Shown here: piece after piece, positions 27,198 through 35,515 of the stretch
How the letters are laid out: each line of letters opens with the position of its first letter
Position numbering within the stretch: the first letter of the stretch is position 1
Source: Flavipsychrobacter sp964461535
GTDB taxonomy: Bacteria; Bacteroidota; Bacteroidia; Chitinophagales; Chitinophagaceae
Length of the DNA stretch: 52,597 nt
NCBI GenBank assembly: GCA_964461535.1
Contig: CAYWUY010000013.1
Coordinates: forward strand, 1 to 52,597
Direction: 5' to 3'
Notes under the pieces: model-generated
The model's input: only the letters and a program-made list of their open reading frames with translations
What the model was told of the DNA's origin: nothing
Database searches by the model: none
Position numbers and translations under genes: made by a program

Positions 27198-27205
27198 TAT
27201 TTTTG
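27198..27205 (+). promoter_or_regulatory. Putative -7 box of lptE (TATTTTTG)
   Basis: A perfect TAnnTTTG match ending 7 nt before the lptE ATG; a TTG at the right -33 distance is absent. If used, the transcript would be essentially leaderless. Confidence 0.5.
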
Positions 27206-27212
27206 CACACTT

Positions 27213-27710
27213 ATGCGTTGGGCAATACTTACTATTTTTATTAGCTTAGTTTCTCTTACAAGTTGTAAAATATACAGCTTTTCTGGTGCTACTATCGAAG
27301 GTAAGAATATCAATATTAGGCTCTTAGAAAATAAAGCCCAAAATGTGGTGCCAAGTTTAGCAGCAACTATGACAGATAAAATTAGATCAAGAATTTTATC
27401 TCAAACCGGGCTTACTTCTGTAACCTTAGATAATGCAGATTATGATATAAGCGGACAGATTATTTCATATGCAGTAACTGTTACAGGAGCTCAAAACGTA
27501 CAAAGCGCTAGCAAAAATAGGTTGACTATAGCCGTACAAATTAAATTTAAAAACAGACTAAACGATAAAGCTAGTTTTACCCAAACATTTACTCGTTTTT
27601 CTGACTTTGATGCTACTCAAACATTACAGAGTGTTCAAAATCAATTAATTGACGATATTGGCACTCAGCTAGCCGACGATATATTTAATAAAGCATTTGT
27701 AAACTGGTAA
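27213..27710 (+). CDS. lptE: LptE-like LPS-assembly lipoprotein
   Basis: 165-residue lipoprotein, lipobox SLTSC (Cys about 18), then SFSGATIEGKNINIRLLEN and a long alpha/beta domain. The shape (lipobox, short beta hairpin, ISGQIISYAVTVTGAQ, alternating helices) fits the Bacteroidota LptE family, which plugs LptD during lipopolysaccharide export to the outer leaflet. The name also follows from its place upstream of a TPR gene and secG, a common arrangement in this phylum. ATG at 27213 is used because an upstream in-frame TTG overlaps the promoter box. The symbol is by family resemblance; LptD is not in view. Confidence 0.72.
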   Translation: MRWAILTIFISLVSLTSCKIYSFSGATIEGKNINIRLLENKAQNVVPSLAATMTDKIRSRILSQTGLTSVTLDNADYDISGQIISYAVTVTGAQNVQSASKNRLTIAVQIKFKNRLNDKASFTQTFTRFSDFDATQTLQSVQNQLIDDIGTQLADDIFNKAFVNW

Positions 27711-27718
27711 TTGATATT

Positions 27719-28669
27719 ATGGCCGACCAATACTTGATTACATTATTAAGTAATACACTCAGTACAACCAATAGCCCCTCTGAAGCTGATAAAAAGCAGA
27801 TAGATGGATTGTTGGTGAGATTTCCATTTTTTGTTCCAGCTAGATTTGCTGCATACGCTAATACATCAAATACAAAAAAGGATAATCTAGAGGCATATGC
27901 CAAATTATACCCTTATCAGACTAATTGGTTTCAGTTGAGAGATTTTATGAATGGTGTTGGTCCTAAGTATATAGAGCATTTTGAAAAATCTAAACAAGAT
28001 ATTGAATCTACTACTCAAGCAGAAATTAAAAAAGTAATAGTAGAGCCAAACCTTAAAGTTGAAAGCTCAATTGTAGAGGTTGCTGAAAAAGTGAATGTAG
28101 AAAATAAAAAAGATACCTCTGTTTCTAATATATCAGCAACTATTATTGAAGCAAATCAAAATAAAAATGAACTGGATGATATTATTGTTCAGCCAGTTTC
28201 AGCTGATGATTATTTTTTACATCAAGGTATTAAGGTGCCTGATGAAATACCAATGGATGTAGATTCACTAGGAGATAATCAAGATGAAAATATAGATATA
28301 AGAGATAAATCGCTTATGGTAATGATGAGTTTTTCAGACTGGCTAGTACACTTTAAAAAGTCTTCAGAGAAGCAAAAGGCTGATATTGAAGATCAGAAAG
28401 CTGTAAAGGCCATGTGGCAGAAAGAAAAGCTAGCTGCCGCGCTGGAAGAAGAAAATGATGAAATTCCTGAAAATGTATTTGAAATGGCTGTTAACTCAAT
28501 AGCCAAAGAAGAGGGTTTAGCTAGTGAGTCTTTAGCTGAAATATATATCAAGCAGCAGAAATACGATAAAGCAATTGATATGTATAAAAAATTAAGTTTG
28601 CGTAATCCTCAAAAAAATGCTTACTTTGCTCGCAAAATAGAAGAAGTTTTAAAAGAAAAACAATCATGA
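27719..28669 (+). CDS. Hypothetical protein with C-terminal TPR-like repeat
   Basis: 316 residues, no known function. The N-terminal 75 residues are mostly helical (SEADKKQIDGLLVRFPFFVP). A low-complexity acidic linker rich in Glu/Lys/Asp follows (about 95-200), and the last 50 residues resemble one TPR (LAEIYIKQQKYDKAIDMYKK). No signal peptide is visible, so it is cytosolic or peripheral. It lies 8 nt after lptE and overlaps secG by 4 nt (ATGA), so it is part of one operon; a role in envelope biogenesis is inference from position. Confidence 0.75.
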   Translation: MADQYLITLLSNTLSTTNSPSEADKKQIDGLLVRFPFFVPARFAAYANTSNTKKDNLEAYAKLYPYQTNWFQLRDFMNGVGPKYIEHFEKSKQDIESTTQAEIKKVIVEPNLKVESSIVEVAEKVNVENKKDTSVSNISATIIEANQNKNELDDIIVQPVSADDYFLHQGIKVPDEIPMDVDSLGDNQDENIDIRDKSLMVMMSFSDWLVHFKKSSEKQKADIEDQKAVKAMWQKEKLAAALEEENDEIPENVFEMAVNSIAKEEGLASESLAEIYIKQQKYDKAIDMYKKLSLRNPQKNAYFARKIEEVLKEKQS

Positions 28670-28956
28670 CAATCGTTATCACATCACTTATTTTAATAGC
28701 TTGTGTTGCTTTGGCCTTTTTTGTGCTAGTTCAAAACCCTAAAGGTGGTGGCTTAAGCGGTAGTTTCGGCAGTATGAGTACTCAAGTAATGGGTGTTAAG
28801 CAGTCTGGTGACATTATGGAAAAAGGTACTTGGGTATTAGTTAGTGTTATCGCAGGTTTGTGCTTAGTTTCTGTAATGTTCTTGCCTAAGAACTCTACCA
28901 CAACAGATGATGCTAAAGCACCTCAACAAAAATCAGCTCCAGCTAAAAAGAAATAA
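28666..28956 (+). CDS. secG: Preprotein translocase subunit SecG
   Basis: 96-residue SecG, the small accessory subunit of SecYEG. The first hydrophobic helix (about 3-23) is followed by the family signature QNPKGGGLSGSFG and a second helix (about 56-74). A Lys/Ala-rich tail (APQQKSAPAKKK) follows. ATG overlaps the upstream gene's stop by 4 nt, so translation is coupled. A strong terminator stands at 28976-29005. Confidence 0.93.
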   Translation: MTIVITSLILIACVALAFFVLVQNPKGGGLSGSFGSMSTQVMGVKQSGDIMEKGTWVLVSVIAGLCLVSVMFLPKNSTTTDDAKAPQQKSAPAKKK

Positions 28957-28975
28957 TTAATTCTTTATAATTTTC

Positions 28976-29005
28976 AGCGAGATGTAGTTGTCACTGCATC
29001 TCGCT
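28976..29005 (+). terminator. Terminator after secG
   Basis: 13-bp stem (28976-28988 with 28993-29005, one G-T pair), 4-nt loop TGTC, followed by TTTTT; 20 nt after the secG stop. Confidence 0.85.
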
Positions 29006-29033
29006 TTTTTATTGGCTATTAATACTGCAAAAC

Positions 29034-29070
29034 AATACGGGCTAGCTAATATTTTTAGCCAGCCCGTATT
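29034..29070 (-). terminator. Terminator after the TMTC-like gene
   Basis: 10-bp outer stem AATACGGGCT/AGCCCGTATT (29034-29043 with 29061-29070), one mismatch, then 5 more pairs. On the minus strand it follows the TPR/GT-C gene. Confidence 0.7.
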
Positions 29071-29088
29071 AGTATAATTAAGTATAAT

Positions 29089-31188
29089 CTATTTCAATCC
29101 AGCTTTTATGTTTTGAAGTGCTGCCTCTAGTCCCATGCGTGCTTGCTGGTTGTTAGGATTAATTTGCAGTGCACGTTGCCAAGCGGCCGCGGCTTCAGTA
29201 TTTTGTCTGTTAGAGTAGTAAGCCCCACCCAAATTATACCATAGGTCTGCTATAGTTGAATCTGCCTCTATACCTTTTTTAAACTCGACAATCGCTTCCT
29301 GATATTTGCCTACACGTCCATAATCGTTCCATCCACGTTTCATATGTTCATTGGCTATGAGTGAAAGAATACCAGGTAGAGTAGGATAGTTAGGGTATAA
29401 TTCTCTTACTTTGGCTAGTTTCATTTTTGCAGAGTCTAAGCTTCCCAATTTGTAATATGCAATACCTTGGTTAAGATAGCCTGCAACAAAAGTTGGGTGT
29501 ATCTCAATAGCTTTATCTAGCAGCTTTATACCCATTCTTAAGTCATATACCCTTTCTTTTTCAGTTTTTGCAAAGTCGGCCATGGTTATATAAGATGCCG
29601 CAACATTGCCGTTTACCAAAACACTATTAGGTACCACCTTAATATCTTCCATGAAAAGTACCTGGTCGTTTTTCCAAATAACGTTTCTTGCAATTGTTTT
29701 TACACTATATAATATTGTTATTATACCTACAATGCTAAACAGCGTAGCATATCTTACATTACTAGATTGTATTTTTTCTGCTCCCTTTGTAAGTAGCCAT
29801 GCTACTATTATACAGAAACCCACTGATGAATGAAATATAAGACGTTCACCCATAGTGGCACCAATATTAAATATTATATTATTCACCAATAATAGATGAA
29901 CTAAATAAAATGCCAATGAAAATGATATAGCAGCATATTTTTTTACCTTACCGAAATAATAGATGCCATAAGCAAGTATAGCATGTATAATTAATGAGGC
30001 GATTACAACAATATTGCCAAAGTTTTTATATGGAATAGTATTATATGAATAGTCGGCCGATAGCGGATGTGGCAGTATTAATAGTTTTAAATAATTGAGC
30101 GAAGTGCCTATTTCTGTCGGTAGTTTTTGCCCAGGTTCAGCAAAATAATATGGATTATTAAGTATCTCTTTTTCAGCATTTTCATTGCTTGAACCCATGC
30201 TTCTTATCACATCAGCAATAGTTGTTCCTTCTTCGGGCATGCTATTTTGTGCCACCTTTAGCCTAATAAAAAAGTATACACCCACCACTATTAAATATGG
30301 CATTGTTGCTACAATAGCTTTACTAGGTTTGTAGTTTTTAAACAGTATAAAGCAAAGTGGCAACATAGGAATGATTGTTATGGCATATTCTTTTGATAAG
30401 AATGCAGCCAAGTAAGATACCATGGCCCATATTAGGGTCTTTCTATCTTTATTTTCCTCGTAGTTAAATGCTAGTATATAAGTAAGGCACATGAATAATA
30501 AAGACATTATTTCATCTCTACTTTTCACGTTAGCTACTACTTCTGTATGTATTGGATGAGCTGCAAATAGAATCGTTGCTATAAATGCTACCAAAGGATA
30601 GTCTTTTAAAACTATTTTCCTTAGGAAATAAAGTAAAACTACAACACAGCCCATATACCAAAACACACTAAATAAATGGCGCACATGCATATCGCTTACT
30701 AGTTTCTTTTCAGCTGCCCCCCTTACTCCGTAAGAGTAGTTCATTTTCAATACACTATCTATCTTTTCTACAGGTGTAGCACCGAAAAACTGCTGCTCAA
30801 TTGCAAATGTAGCAATAGACAAAGGGCGGTAACGACCTCCGGCAAGTTGATTTACAGTATTAAGTTGCTTGTAATAGCTGTCATATGCATCTTTTGTAAA
30901 TATTCCTTTAAGTCCGGCAAAGCCTTCTTGTACATATTCGTTTTTAACTATCACAATGCCGTCATCGTGGGCATATTCATTATTATATGTGTTTATGTAT
31001 ATAATAAAGCTTAGTATAGCTACAATTATAGCTTGCAGTTTGAAATCGAAAATGCTGAGTTTTTCCTTTGCTCCGGATTCAGCATCATTAATAACAGGTG
31101 CTTCATTTTTACTAGAAACAGTCTCTTTTACTGCATTAGGAGTAATTGATGGAGTAGAATTAGAAATTTTCTTATTCTTTTTTGCCAT
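29089..31188 (-). CDS. TMTC-like GT-C membrane glycosyltransferase with C-terminal TPR repeats
   Basis: 699 residues. A charged N-terminus precedes about 10-11 membrane helices (about 48-510) and three to four TPRs (about 555-695; ADLWYNLGGAYYSNRQNTEA). Signatures match the TMTC/DUF1736-type O-mannosyltransferase superfamily known best from animals: EYAHDDGIVI after TM1 (acidic pair), GGRYRPLSIAT and HPIHTEVVANVKSRDEIM. Such enzymes use polyprenyl/dolichyl-phosphate mannose in the exoplasmic space. Bacterial members exist but are little studied, so activity is inference. It shares strand and a 33-nt gap with gmk, so gmk may be cotranscribed upstream. The TPR tail would sit on the periplasmic side if the topology is conserved. 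Confidence 0.75.
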   Translation of the reverse strand: MAKKNKKISNSTPSITPNAVKETVSSKNEAPVINDAESGAKEKLSIFDFKLQAIIVAILSFIIYINTYNNEYAHDDGIVIVKNEYVQEGFAGLKGIFTKDAYDSYYKQLNTVNQLAGGRYRPLSIATFAIEQQFFGATPVEKIDSVLKMNYSYGVRGAAEKKLVSDMHVRHLFSVFWYMGCVVVLLYFLRKIVLKDYPLVAFIATILFAAHPIHTEVVANVKSRDEIMSLLFMCLTYILAFNYEENKDRKTLIWAMVSYLAAFLSKEYAITIIPMLPLCFILFKNYKPSKAIVATMPYLIVVGVYFFIRLKVAQNSMPEEGTTIADVIRSMGSSNENAEKEILNNPYYFAEPGQKLPTEIGTSLNYLKLLILPHPLSADYSYNTIPYKNFGNIVVIASLIIHAILAYGIYYFGKVKKYAAISFSLAFYLVHLLLVNNIIFNIGATMGERLIFHSSVGFCIIVAWLLTKGAEKIQSSNVRYATLFSIVGIITILYSVKTIARNVIWKNDQVLFMEDIKVVPNSVLVNGNVAASYITMADFAKTEKERVYDLRMGIKLLDKAIEIHPTFVAGYLNQGIAYYKLGSLDSAKMKLAKVRELYPNYPTLPGILSLIANEHMKRGWNDYGRVGKYQEAIVEFKKGIEADSTIADLWYNLGGAYYSNRQNTEAAAAWQRALQINPNNQQARMGLEAALQNIKAGLK

Positions 31189-31221
31189 ATGGTTTTAGTT
31201 TCTAAGTCTTAGTTTTTAGTA

Positions 31222-31791
31222 TTAGCTATTAATAAAGGCATCAACAGTTGCAATAAGTTCATTTTTTGCAACCTCTAAATTATCATTAATTATTATTTTA
31301 TCGAACTGATTTGAGTAGGTTAATTCATCTTTAGCTTTCTCAATTCGTTCTTCTAGTGTTTCCGGTGTTTCAGTACCTCTTTTTATTAGCCTTTCTCTTA
31401 ATATCTCTAAAGAGGGTGCTTCTATAAATATTGTCAGCGTTATGTGTTTGTACTGTTGTTTTATATTCAATGCTCCCTGTACGTCAATATCTACTAATGG
31501 AGTATTTCCATTGTTCCAAATTCTGGTCAATTCGCTACGTAATGTACCGTAATATTTACCGGTATATACCATTTCCCACTCTATAAATGCGTCATCTTCA
31601 ATTAGTTGTTTAAATTCTTGCTCAGAAAAAAAGTGATAATCTTTACCATTTACTTCTCCTGAACGAGGTTGCCTTGTACATGCAGAAATAGAAAATTGCA
31701 GCTGAGGGTAGGCGGCTAATAGCTGCTTAACCAATGTGGTTTTTCCAGAGCCGGACGGGGCGGTGATTACAATTATTTTACCAGAAGACAC
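31222..31791 (-). CDS. gmk: Guanylate kinase
   Basis: 189-residue nucleoside monophosphate kinase, GMP + ATP to GDP + ADP, essential for GTP and dGTP supply. P-loop APSGSGKTT (11-19), the GMP-binding STRxPR-type motif ACTRQPRSGE (about 37-46), DYHFFSEQEF and VDIDVQGALNIK (about 97-108) are all present. ATG at 31791. Downstream 33 nt is the TMTC-like gene on the same strand. Confidence 0.97.
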   Translation of the reverse strand: MSSGKIIVITAPSGSGKTTLVKQLLAAYPQLQFSISACTRQPRSGEVNGKDYHFFSEQEFKQLIEDDAFIEWEMVYTGKYYGTLRSELTRIWNNGNTPLVDIDVQGALNIKQQYKHITLTIFIEAPSLEILRERLIKRGTETPETLEERIEKAKDELTYSNQFDKIIINDNLEVAKNELIATVDAFINS

Positions 31792-31866
31792 TTTTTATAG
31801 TTTTCATGCGAATTAACAGAATAATTCCGAAAATATGACAGAATAGGGGACTATATATAAAATTAA

Positions 31867-31886
31867 CGCTCCCTAGAAAGGGAGCG
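31867..31886 (-). terminator. Terminator after the PadR/membrane-protein operon
   Basis: Perfect 8-bp stem CGCTCCCT/AGGGAGCG with 4-nt loop, between 31916 and the next gene. On the minus strand TTAATTTT follows. Confidence 0.7.
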
Positions 31887-31915
31887 ACTTGCTAATAAAT
31901 GTTTTCTATTACTAT

Positions 31916-32530
31916 TTATAACTTAACAAGCGATTGCTTATATAATTGATAAAAGAATAGAGGTAAAAAAACTAAGTTGAGTATTGCCATGCCCAGTAAA
32001 AATTGAATATTTGCTCCGGGCCAGTGTAGCGATTTAAACATACTACCAAGAGAGATTAGAAATCCGGCAATAAAACCAGAAATCATCCGTACTTTATAAC
32101 TGGTTGTGTAGGCTTTCATACGCTTAATACTACTGGCATATAAAATGAATAATGTAATCAATAGGAAACTAAATCCAAATAATACCAACATGCTTGCATA
32201 TGGCCAATGCATTTGACGAAATAATAGACCCATAGAAATTGTAAACGATGAGGCAAAGCCCATTCCATAAATTACCCGTTTCATATTAATTTGTTTTTTT
32301 ATGGTTAAAAGAAAAAATAATTCCTCCTCAATCTCACCTGCCCCATTAGGACAAGTATTTGTAAATGCTAGTTGTACGGCACTGTCATAGCTAATGCCTT
32401 TTTCCATATCTGCTTCTACACTGCAACAGATGTGGTCTAATAAGTCGTTAAACAGTGATTCATTACATATATTATCCTGTTCCAACTTATTAGCTATCTC
32501 ATCTATTTGTTCATTAGTTAGCAAGCTCAT
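31916..32530 (-). CDS. Membrane protein paired with PadR regulator
   Basis: 204 residues. A cytosolic N-terminal helical part (about 1-75; LFNDLLDHICCSVEADMEKG) resembles the small domain found in proteins partnered with PadR regulators; four membrane helices follow (about 85-190). The HWP motif occurs twice (RQMHWPYA and KSLHWPGAN), suggesting an internal two-helix duplication reminiscent of GldL-like segments. It starts 17 nt inside the end of the PadR gene, so it is translationally coupled. Likely a PadR-controlled envelope-stress or metabolite-sensing protein; function unknown. Confidence 0.72.
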   Translation of the reverse strand: MSLLTNEQIDEIANKLEQDNICNESLFNDLLDHICCSVEADMEKGISYDSAVQLAFTNTCPNGAGEIEEELFFLLTIKKQINMKRVIYGMGFASSFTISMGLLFRQMHWPYASMLVLFGFSFLLITLFILYASSIKRMKAYTTSYKVRMISGFIAGFLISLGSMFKSLHWPGANIQFLLGMAILNLVFLPLFFYQLYKQSLVKL

Positions 32531-32867
32531 ATGTTATAACCTGTTTTGGTAGTATTAGTTGATGTATTGTATTTATGAACTCCATTAGTTCATCTACAGA
32601 CTTTGTAGTAGCTTTTTGTCCTGGTTCTGTCAATTTATAATATTTTCTCACTCGTTTACCTATGTAAACTTCTTCAGTTACTACTAAACCATCGGCTTCA
32701 AGTTTATGAAGAGCTGGATATAAAGAACCTTCTTTGATTAAAATTTTACTATCAGACATTTCTTTAACCAATTGCGTTATTTCGTATCCGTATAGTCTAC
32801 CTTTCTCTTCTAATAAACGAAGTATTATTGTTCCTAATGTTCCTTTTATTAATTCGCTATGATTCAT
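32514..32867 (-). CDS. PadR-family transcriptional regulator
   Basis: 117-residue winged-helix repressor. The PadR pattern is clear: LGTIILRLLEEKGRLYGYEI, then IKEGSLYPALHKLEADGLV (recognition helix and wing) and RVRKYYKLTEPG. The ATG at 32867 (MNHSELIKG) is used; an upstream in-frame ATG adds residues (HCNSIQQN) without family support. It is first in a two-gene operon and probably controls it, as PadR genes in Bacteroidota usually do. Operators cannot be identified with confidence. Confidence 0.9.
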   Translation of the reverse strand: MNHSELIKGTLGTIILRLLEEKGRLYGYEITQLVKEMSDSKILIKEGSLYPALHKLEADGLVVTEEVYIGKRVRKYYKLTEPGQKATTKSVDELMEFINTIHQLILPKQVITYELAN

Positions 32868-32945
32868 AGAATTTTGTTGTATTGAATTGCAATGCATCGT
32901 AAAGCTATGTATAATTTTTGAAACAAAAAAATTTTACATAAAAAA

Positions 32946-32968
32946 AGAGTGCCTTTTTGAGGCACTCT
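32946..32968 (-). terminator. Terminator after the CDP-sugar operon
   Basis: Perfect 9-bp stem AGAGTGCCT/AGGCACTCT, 5-nt loop; on the minus strand it is followed by TTTTTTT. It lies 25 nt after the epimerase stop. Confidence 0.88.
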
Positions 32969-32993
32969 GATGTATAATAGAAGTGATTGAGTA

Positions 32994-33530
32994 TTAAAAT
33001 GGACTATTGAAATTATTTAGAGTTCCAAAAGATAGATCCCTTGCGGAAATAATTGGATTTTCGCATTCCCAATTAAAGCCTATTGAATCATATCTTATTC
33101 CAGTGTCATTATCTTTATTATATACCGATGATACAAGATAGTAGGTCATAGCGTCATCAGTAAGCGCCTTAAAACCATGAGCAAAGCCTTCAGGTATATA
33201 TAGCCCCAAGTTGTTATCAGCACTTAATATTTGCCCTTCGCATTCTCCATATGTTGCACTATCTTTTCGTAAATCAACTATTACATCTAAAATAGCTCCT
33301 GATGGACAGTAAACCACTTTGCTGTGATGATGAGGCGGAAGCTGAAAATGCATTCCTCTAATTACATCCTTTTTAGAAAAAGAGAAATAACTTTCTTTTA
33401 GTTCAAAAGGGGCGTTGTTTTTATTAAACTCATCAAAATGAAATGACTTTACAAACTTACCTCTATTATCTACCGGTGCCGGAAATTCTATTAAATATGC
33501 GCCAGATAACCTTATTGGGTTAAACTTCAT
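32994..33530 (-). CDS. RmlC/RfbC-like nucleotide-sugar 3,5-epimerase
   Basis: 178-residue cupin of the RmlC family. The catalytic base is H61 in RGMHFQ; VDLRKDSATYGE (about 92-103) and IPEGFAHGFKAL (about 116-127) are core signatures. It follows rfbG by 5 nt, so its substrate is more likely CDP-4-keto-6-deoxyglucose than the dTDP sugar used by classic RmlC: no rmlA, rmlB or rmlD is present. Which product forms (a CDP-6-deoxy-hexos-4-ulose epimer) is inference. Lengths match (RmlC is 180-185). Confidence 0.86.
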   Translation of the reverse strand: MKFNPIRLSGAYLIEFPAPVDNRGKFVKSFHFDEFNKNNAPFELKESYFSFSKKDVIRGMHFQLPPHHHSKVVYCPSGAILDVIVDLRKDSATYGECEGQILSADNNLGLYIPEGFAHGFKALTDDAMTYYLVSSVYNKDNDTGIRYDSIGFNWECENPIISARDLSFGTLNNFNSPF

Positions 33531-33535
33531 TTATG

Positions 33536-34642
33536 TTAATCTTCAAAATATTTTTTAATCTGCATTAAGCATTTTTCAGCAGCAGTATTGTTTTTATTAG
33601 CATACCATTGTGCAGTCCATTGTATTGCAGTTCTAGCATCCAAAATAGGCTTCCATCCTATCATTTGTTCAGCTTTTGAACTATCTAATAATAATAGTTT
33701 GGCTTCATGTGGTGCACCATCTTCCATGTCAGACTTGTAGCTGCCTTTTTTGTAGCTTTCAATGAAAACCTTTGTTAGCTCTTCTACAGTCAGCATATCT
33801 TCAGGATTAGGCCCGAAGTTAAAAGCAGTACAGCAATCTGTAGGTTTTTCATAAATTTTCGCAGCAAGTAGCAGATAGGCTCCAATTGGTTCTAGCACAT
33901 GTTGCCAAGGACGTATTGAATTTGGATTCCGCAAACCAACGGTTTCTCCAAATGAAATTGCTCTAACAATATCCGGAACAATTCTATCGTCTGAGTAATC
34001 TCCACCGCCTATTACATTACCTGCACGTGCGGCTGCAATACTTTTTTCGTGATTGGTATAATCAGCCGGGTTAAAGAAAGATCTGCGGTAGGAATCAATT
34101 ACTATTTCAGCTGCAGCTTTACTTGCAGAATAGGGGTCATAACCACCTAACTTATCATCTTCTTTAAAGGCTACACCTCTTTCCGGATTTTCATATACTT
34201 TATCTGTAGTAATCATTACCCCTACACATGGTAATACAAGAGAACGGATAGCATCTAGTACATGTGCAGTGCCTTGTGTATTAGCTAAAAATGTATAAAC
34301 AGGTTGTGCATATCCGCGCCTAACTAAGGGTTGTGCAGCAAGATGAAAAACGAAATGAGGCTCGTAGCTGACTAGCTCATGTCTTAGTCTTTCAATATCA
34401 CATATATCAGCAATTATAGACTGGCTACAAAGTTTGTCACCATCTATTTGATTATACAAGTCATCTTTTTTCTCCGGTGCTAGTGAGTAACCCTTAACAT
34501 CGGCACCTAGCCAATGTAAGATTTGTAACATCCAAGAACCTTTAAAGCCAGTATGACCTGTAAGGAATACACGTTTACCACTAAATATAGAACGCAAATA
34601 ATTTGCAGTTACCACTTTTTCCATTGAGGATTTGTTTGCCAA
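33536..34642 (-). CDS. rfbG: CDP-glucose 4,6-dehydratase
   Basis: 368-residue extended short-chain dehydrogenase that makes CDP-4-keto-6-deoxy-D-glucose. Rossmann motif TGHTGFKGSW (29-38) is the RfbG-type TGxTGFKG; catalytic Y and K are in DPYSASKAA, and TTDKVYENPE, AARAGNVIGGGD and RPWQHVLEP are diagnostic for CDP-glucose dehydratase. The start shown overlaps the end of rfbF by 34 nt; an internal ATG at 34624 (MEKVVTANYL) gives a 16-nt overlap and is equally plausible. It works directly after RfbF. No rfbH or reductase is present, so the sugar pathway is incomplete here. Confidence 0.94.
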   Translation of the reverse strand: MANKSSMEKVVTANYLRSIFSGKRVFLTGHTGFKGSWMLQILHWLGADVKGYSLAPEKKDDLYNQIDGDKLCSQSIIADICDIERLRHELVSYEPHFVFHLAAQPLVRRGYAQPVYTFLANTQGTAHVLDAIRSLVLPCVGVMITTDKVYENPERGVAFKEDDKLGGYDPYSASKAAAEIVIDSYRRSFFNPADYTNHEKSIAAARAGNVIGGGDYSDDRIVPDIVRAISFGETVGLRNPNSIRPWQHVLEPIGAYLLLAAKIYEKPTDCCTAFNFGPNPEDMLTVEELTKVFIESYKKGSYKSDMEDGAPHEAKLLLLDSSKAEQMIGWKPILDARTAIQWTAQWYANKNNTAAEKCLMQIKKYFED

Positions 34643-35382
34643 AGGTTTTCTAATTCTTCTTTATCTCTTAATGTATCCATACACTTCCAGAAGCCATGGT
34701 GCTTGTATGCTGTAATTTCTCCATCGTGTGCCAAATCGTCCATAGGCTGTCTTTCCCACATTATATCATCAGCATCTTCTTTTAAATATTTGGCAATTTT
34801 TGGGTCTATCACAAAGAATCCTCCATTTATCCAAGTGCCAGAATCTGCTGGTTTTTCTTCAAATGAGTCAATAGTGCCATTCTCTTGCATTTTTATAACG
34901 CCAAATCTGCTAGTAGCTTGAATGGCAGTCATAGTGCATATTTTACCACTTTGCTTATGGAATGCCAATAACTCATCAATATTTACATCACTAACACCGT
35001 CACCATAAGTTAATAAAAATGGTTCGTTACCCACGTATGGTAATACGCGTTTCAATCTGCCGGCTGTCATAGTATCTAAACCGGTATCAATAAGTGATAT
35101 TTTAAATGGTTCTGCCGAGTTTTTATGTACTTCTAAAGAGTTATTAGAAAGATCAACAGTAATATCGGCATTATGCAAGAAGTAATTAGCAAAATATTCT
35201 TTTATCATCCAGCCTTTATATCCTAGACAAATAATAAACTCTGTATGACCATAGGCAGCATATATTTTCATAATGTGCCACAATATAGGTTTGCCACCTA
35301 TTTCTATCATGGGTTTAGGACGTAGTGCGGATTCTTCTGAAATACGTGTGCCGCGGCCTCCGGCAAAGATTACTACTTTCAT
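34609..35382 (-). CDS. rfbF: Glucose-1-phosphate cytidylyltransferase
   Basis: 257 residues. Nucleotidyltransferase that makes CDP-glucose from CTP and glucose-1-phosphate. The signature GGRGTRISEES...RPKPMIEIGGKP (about 7-32) and the internal TYGDGVSDV (about 131), GVIKMQENG, SFEEKP and INGGFFV mark RfbF as distinct from glucose-1-P thymidylyl- or uridylyltransferases. ATG at 35382. It is first in the rfbF-rfbG-epimerase operon and overlaps rfbG. A terminator of the opposite neighbour lies just upstream (35455-35497), so its promoter must lie in 35383-35454. Confidence 0.95.
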   Translation of the reverse strand: MKVVIFAGGRGTRISEESALRPKPMIEIGGKPILWHIMKIYAAYGHTEFIICLGYKGWMIKEYFANYFLHNADITVDLSNNSLEVHKNSAEPFKISLIDTGLDTMTAGRLKRVLPYVGNEPFLLTYGDGVSDVNIDELLAFHKQSGKICTMTAIQATSRFGVIKMQENGTIDSFEEKPADSGTWINGGFFVIDPKIAKYLKEDADDIMWERQPMDDLAHDGEITAYKHHGFWKCMDTLRDKEELENLWQTNPQWKKW

Positions 35383-35454
35383 AACAACAAATATAAAGAA
35401 TACGATAATCGCAATAAAAATTATTAACCTTTTTTTGCCTTATTTAATAGACTT

Positions 35455-35497
35455 ATAATTATAATGCCCGCGACTTTTCTGCGGGCATTATAATTAT
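35455..35497 (-). terminator. Terminator after ftsH
   Basis: 17-bp perfect stem (35455-35471 with 35481-35497), GC core GCCCGC/GCGGGC, 9-nt loop, 18 nt after the ftsH stop on the minus strand. Confidence 0.85.
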
Positions 35498-35515
35498 TTA
35501 TGATATTGAAATTAA

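Noticed and set aside
32994..33530. Calling the epimerase RfbC of dTDP-rhamnose synthesis.
   Set aside because: rmlA, rmlB and rmlD are absent, and the neighbours are CDP-glucose enzymes, so a dTDP-specific symbol would mislead.
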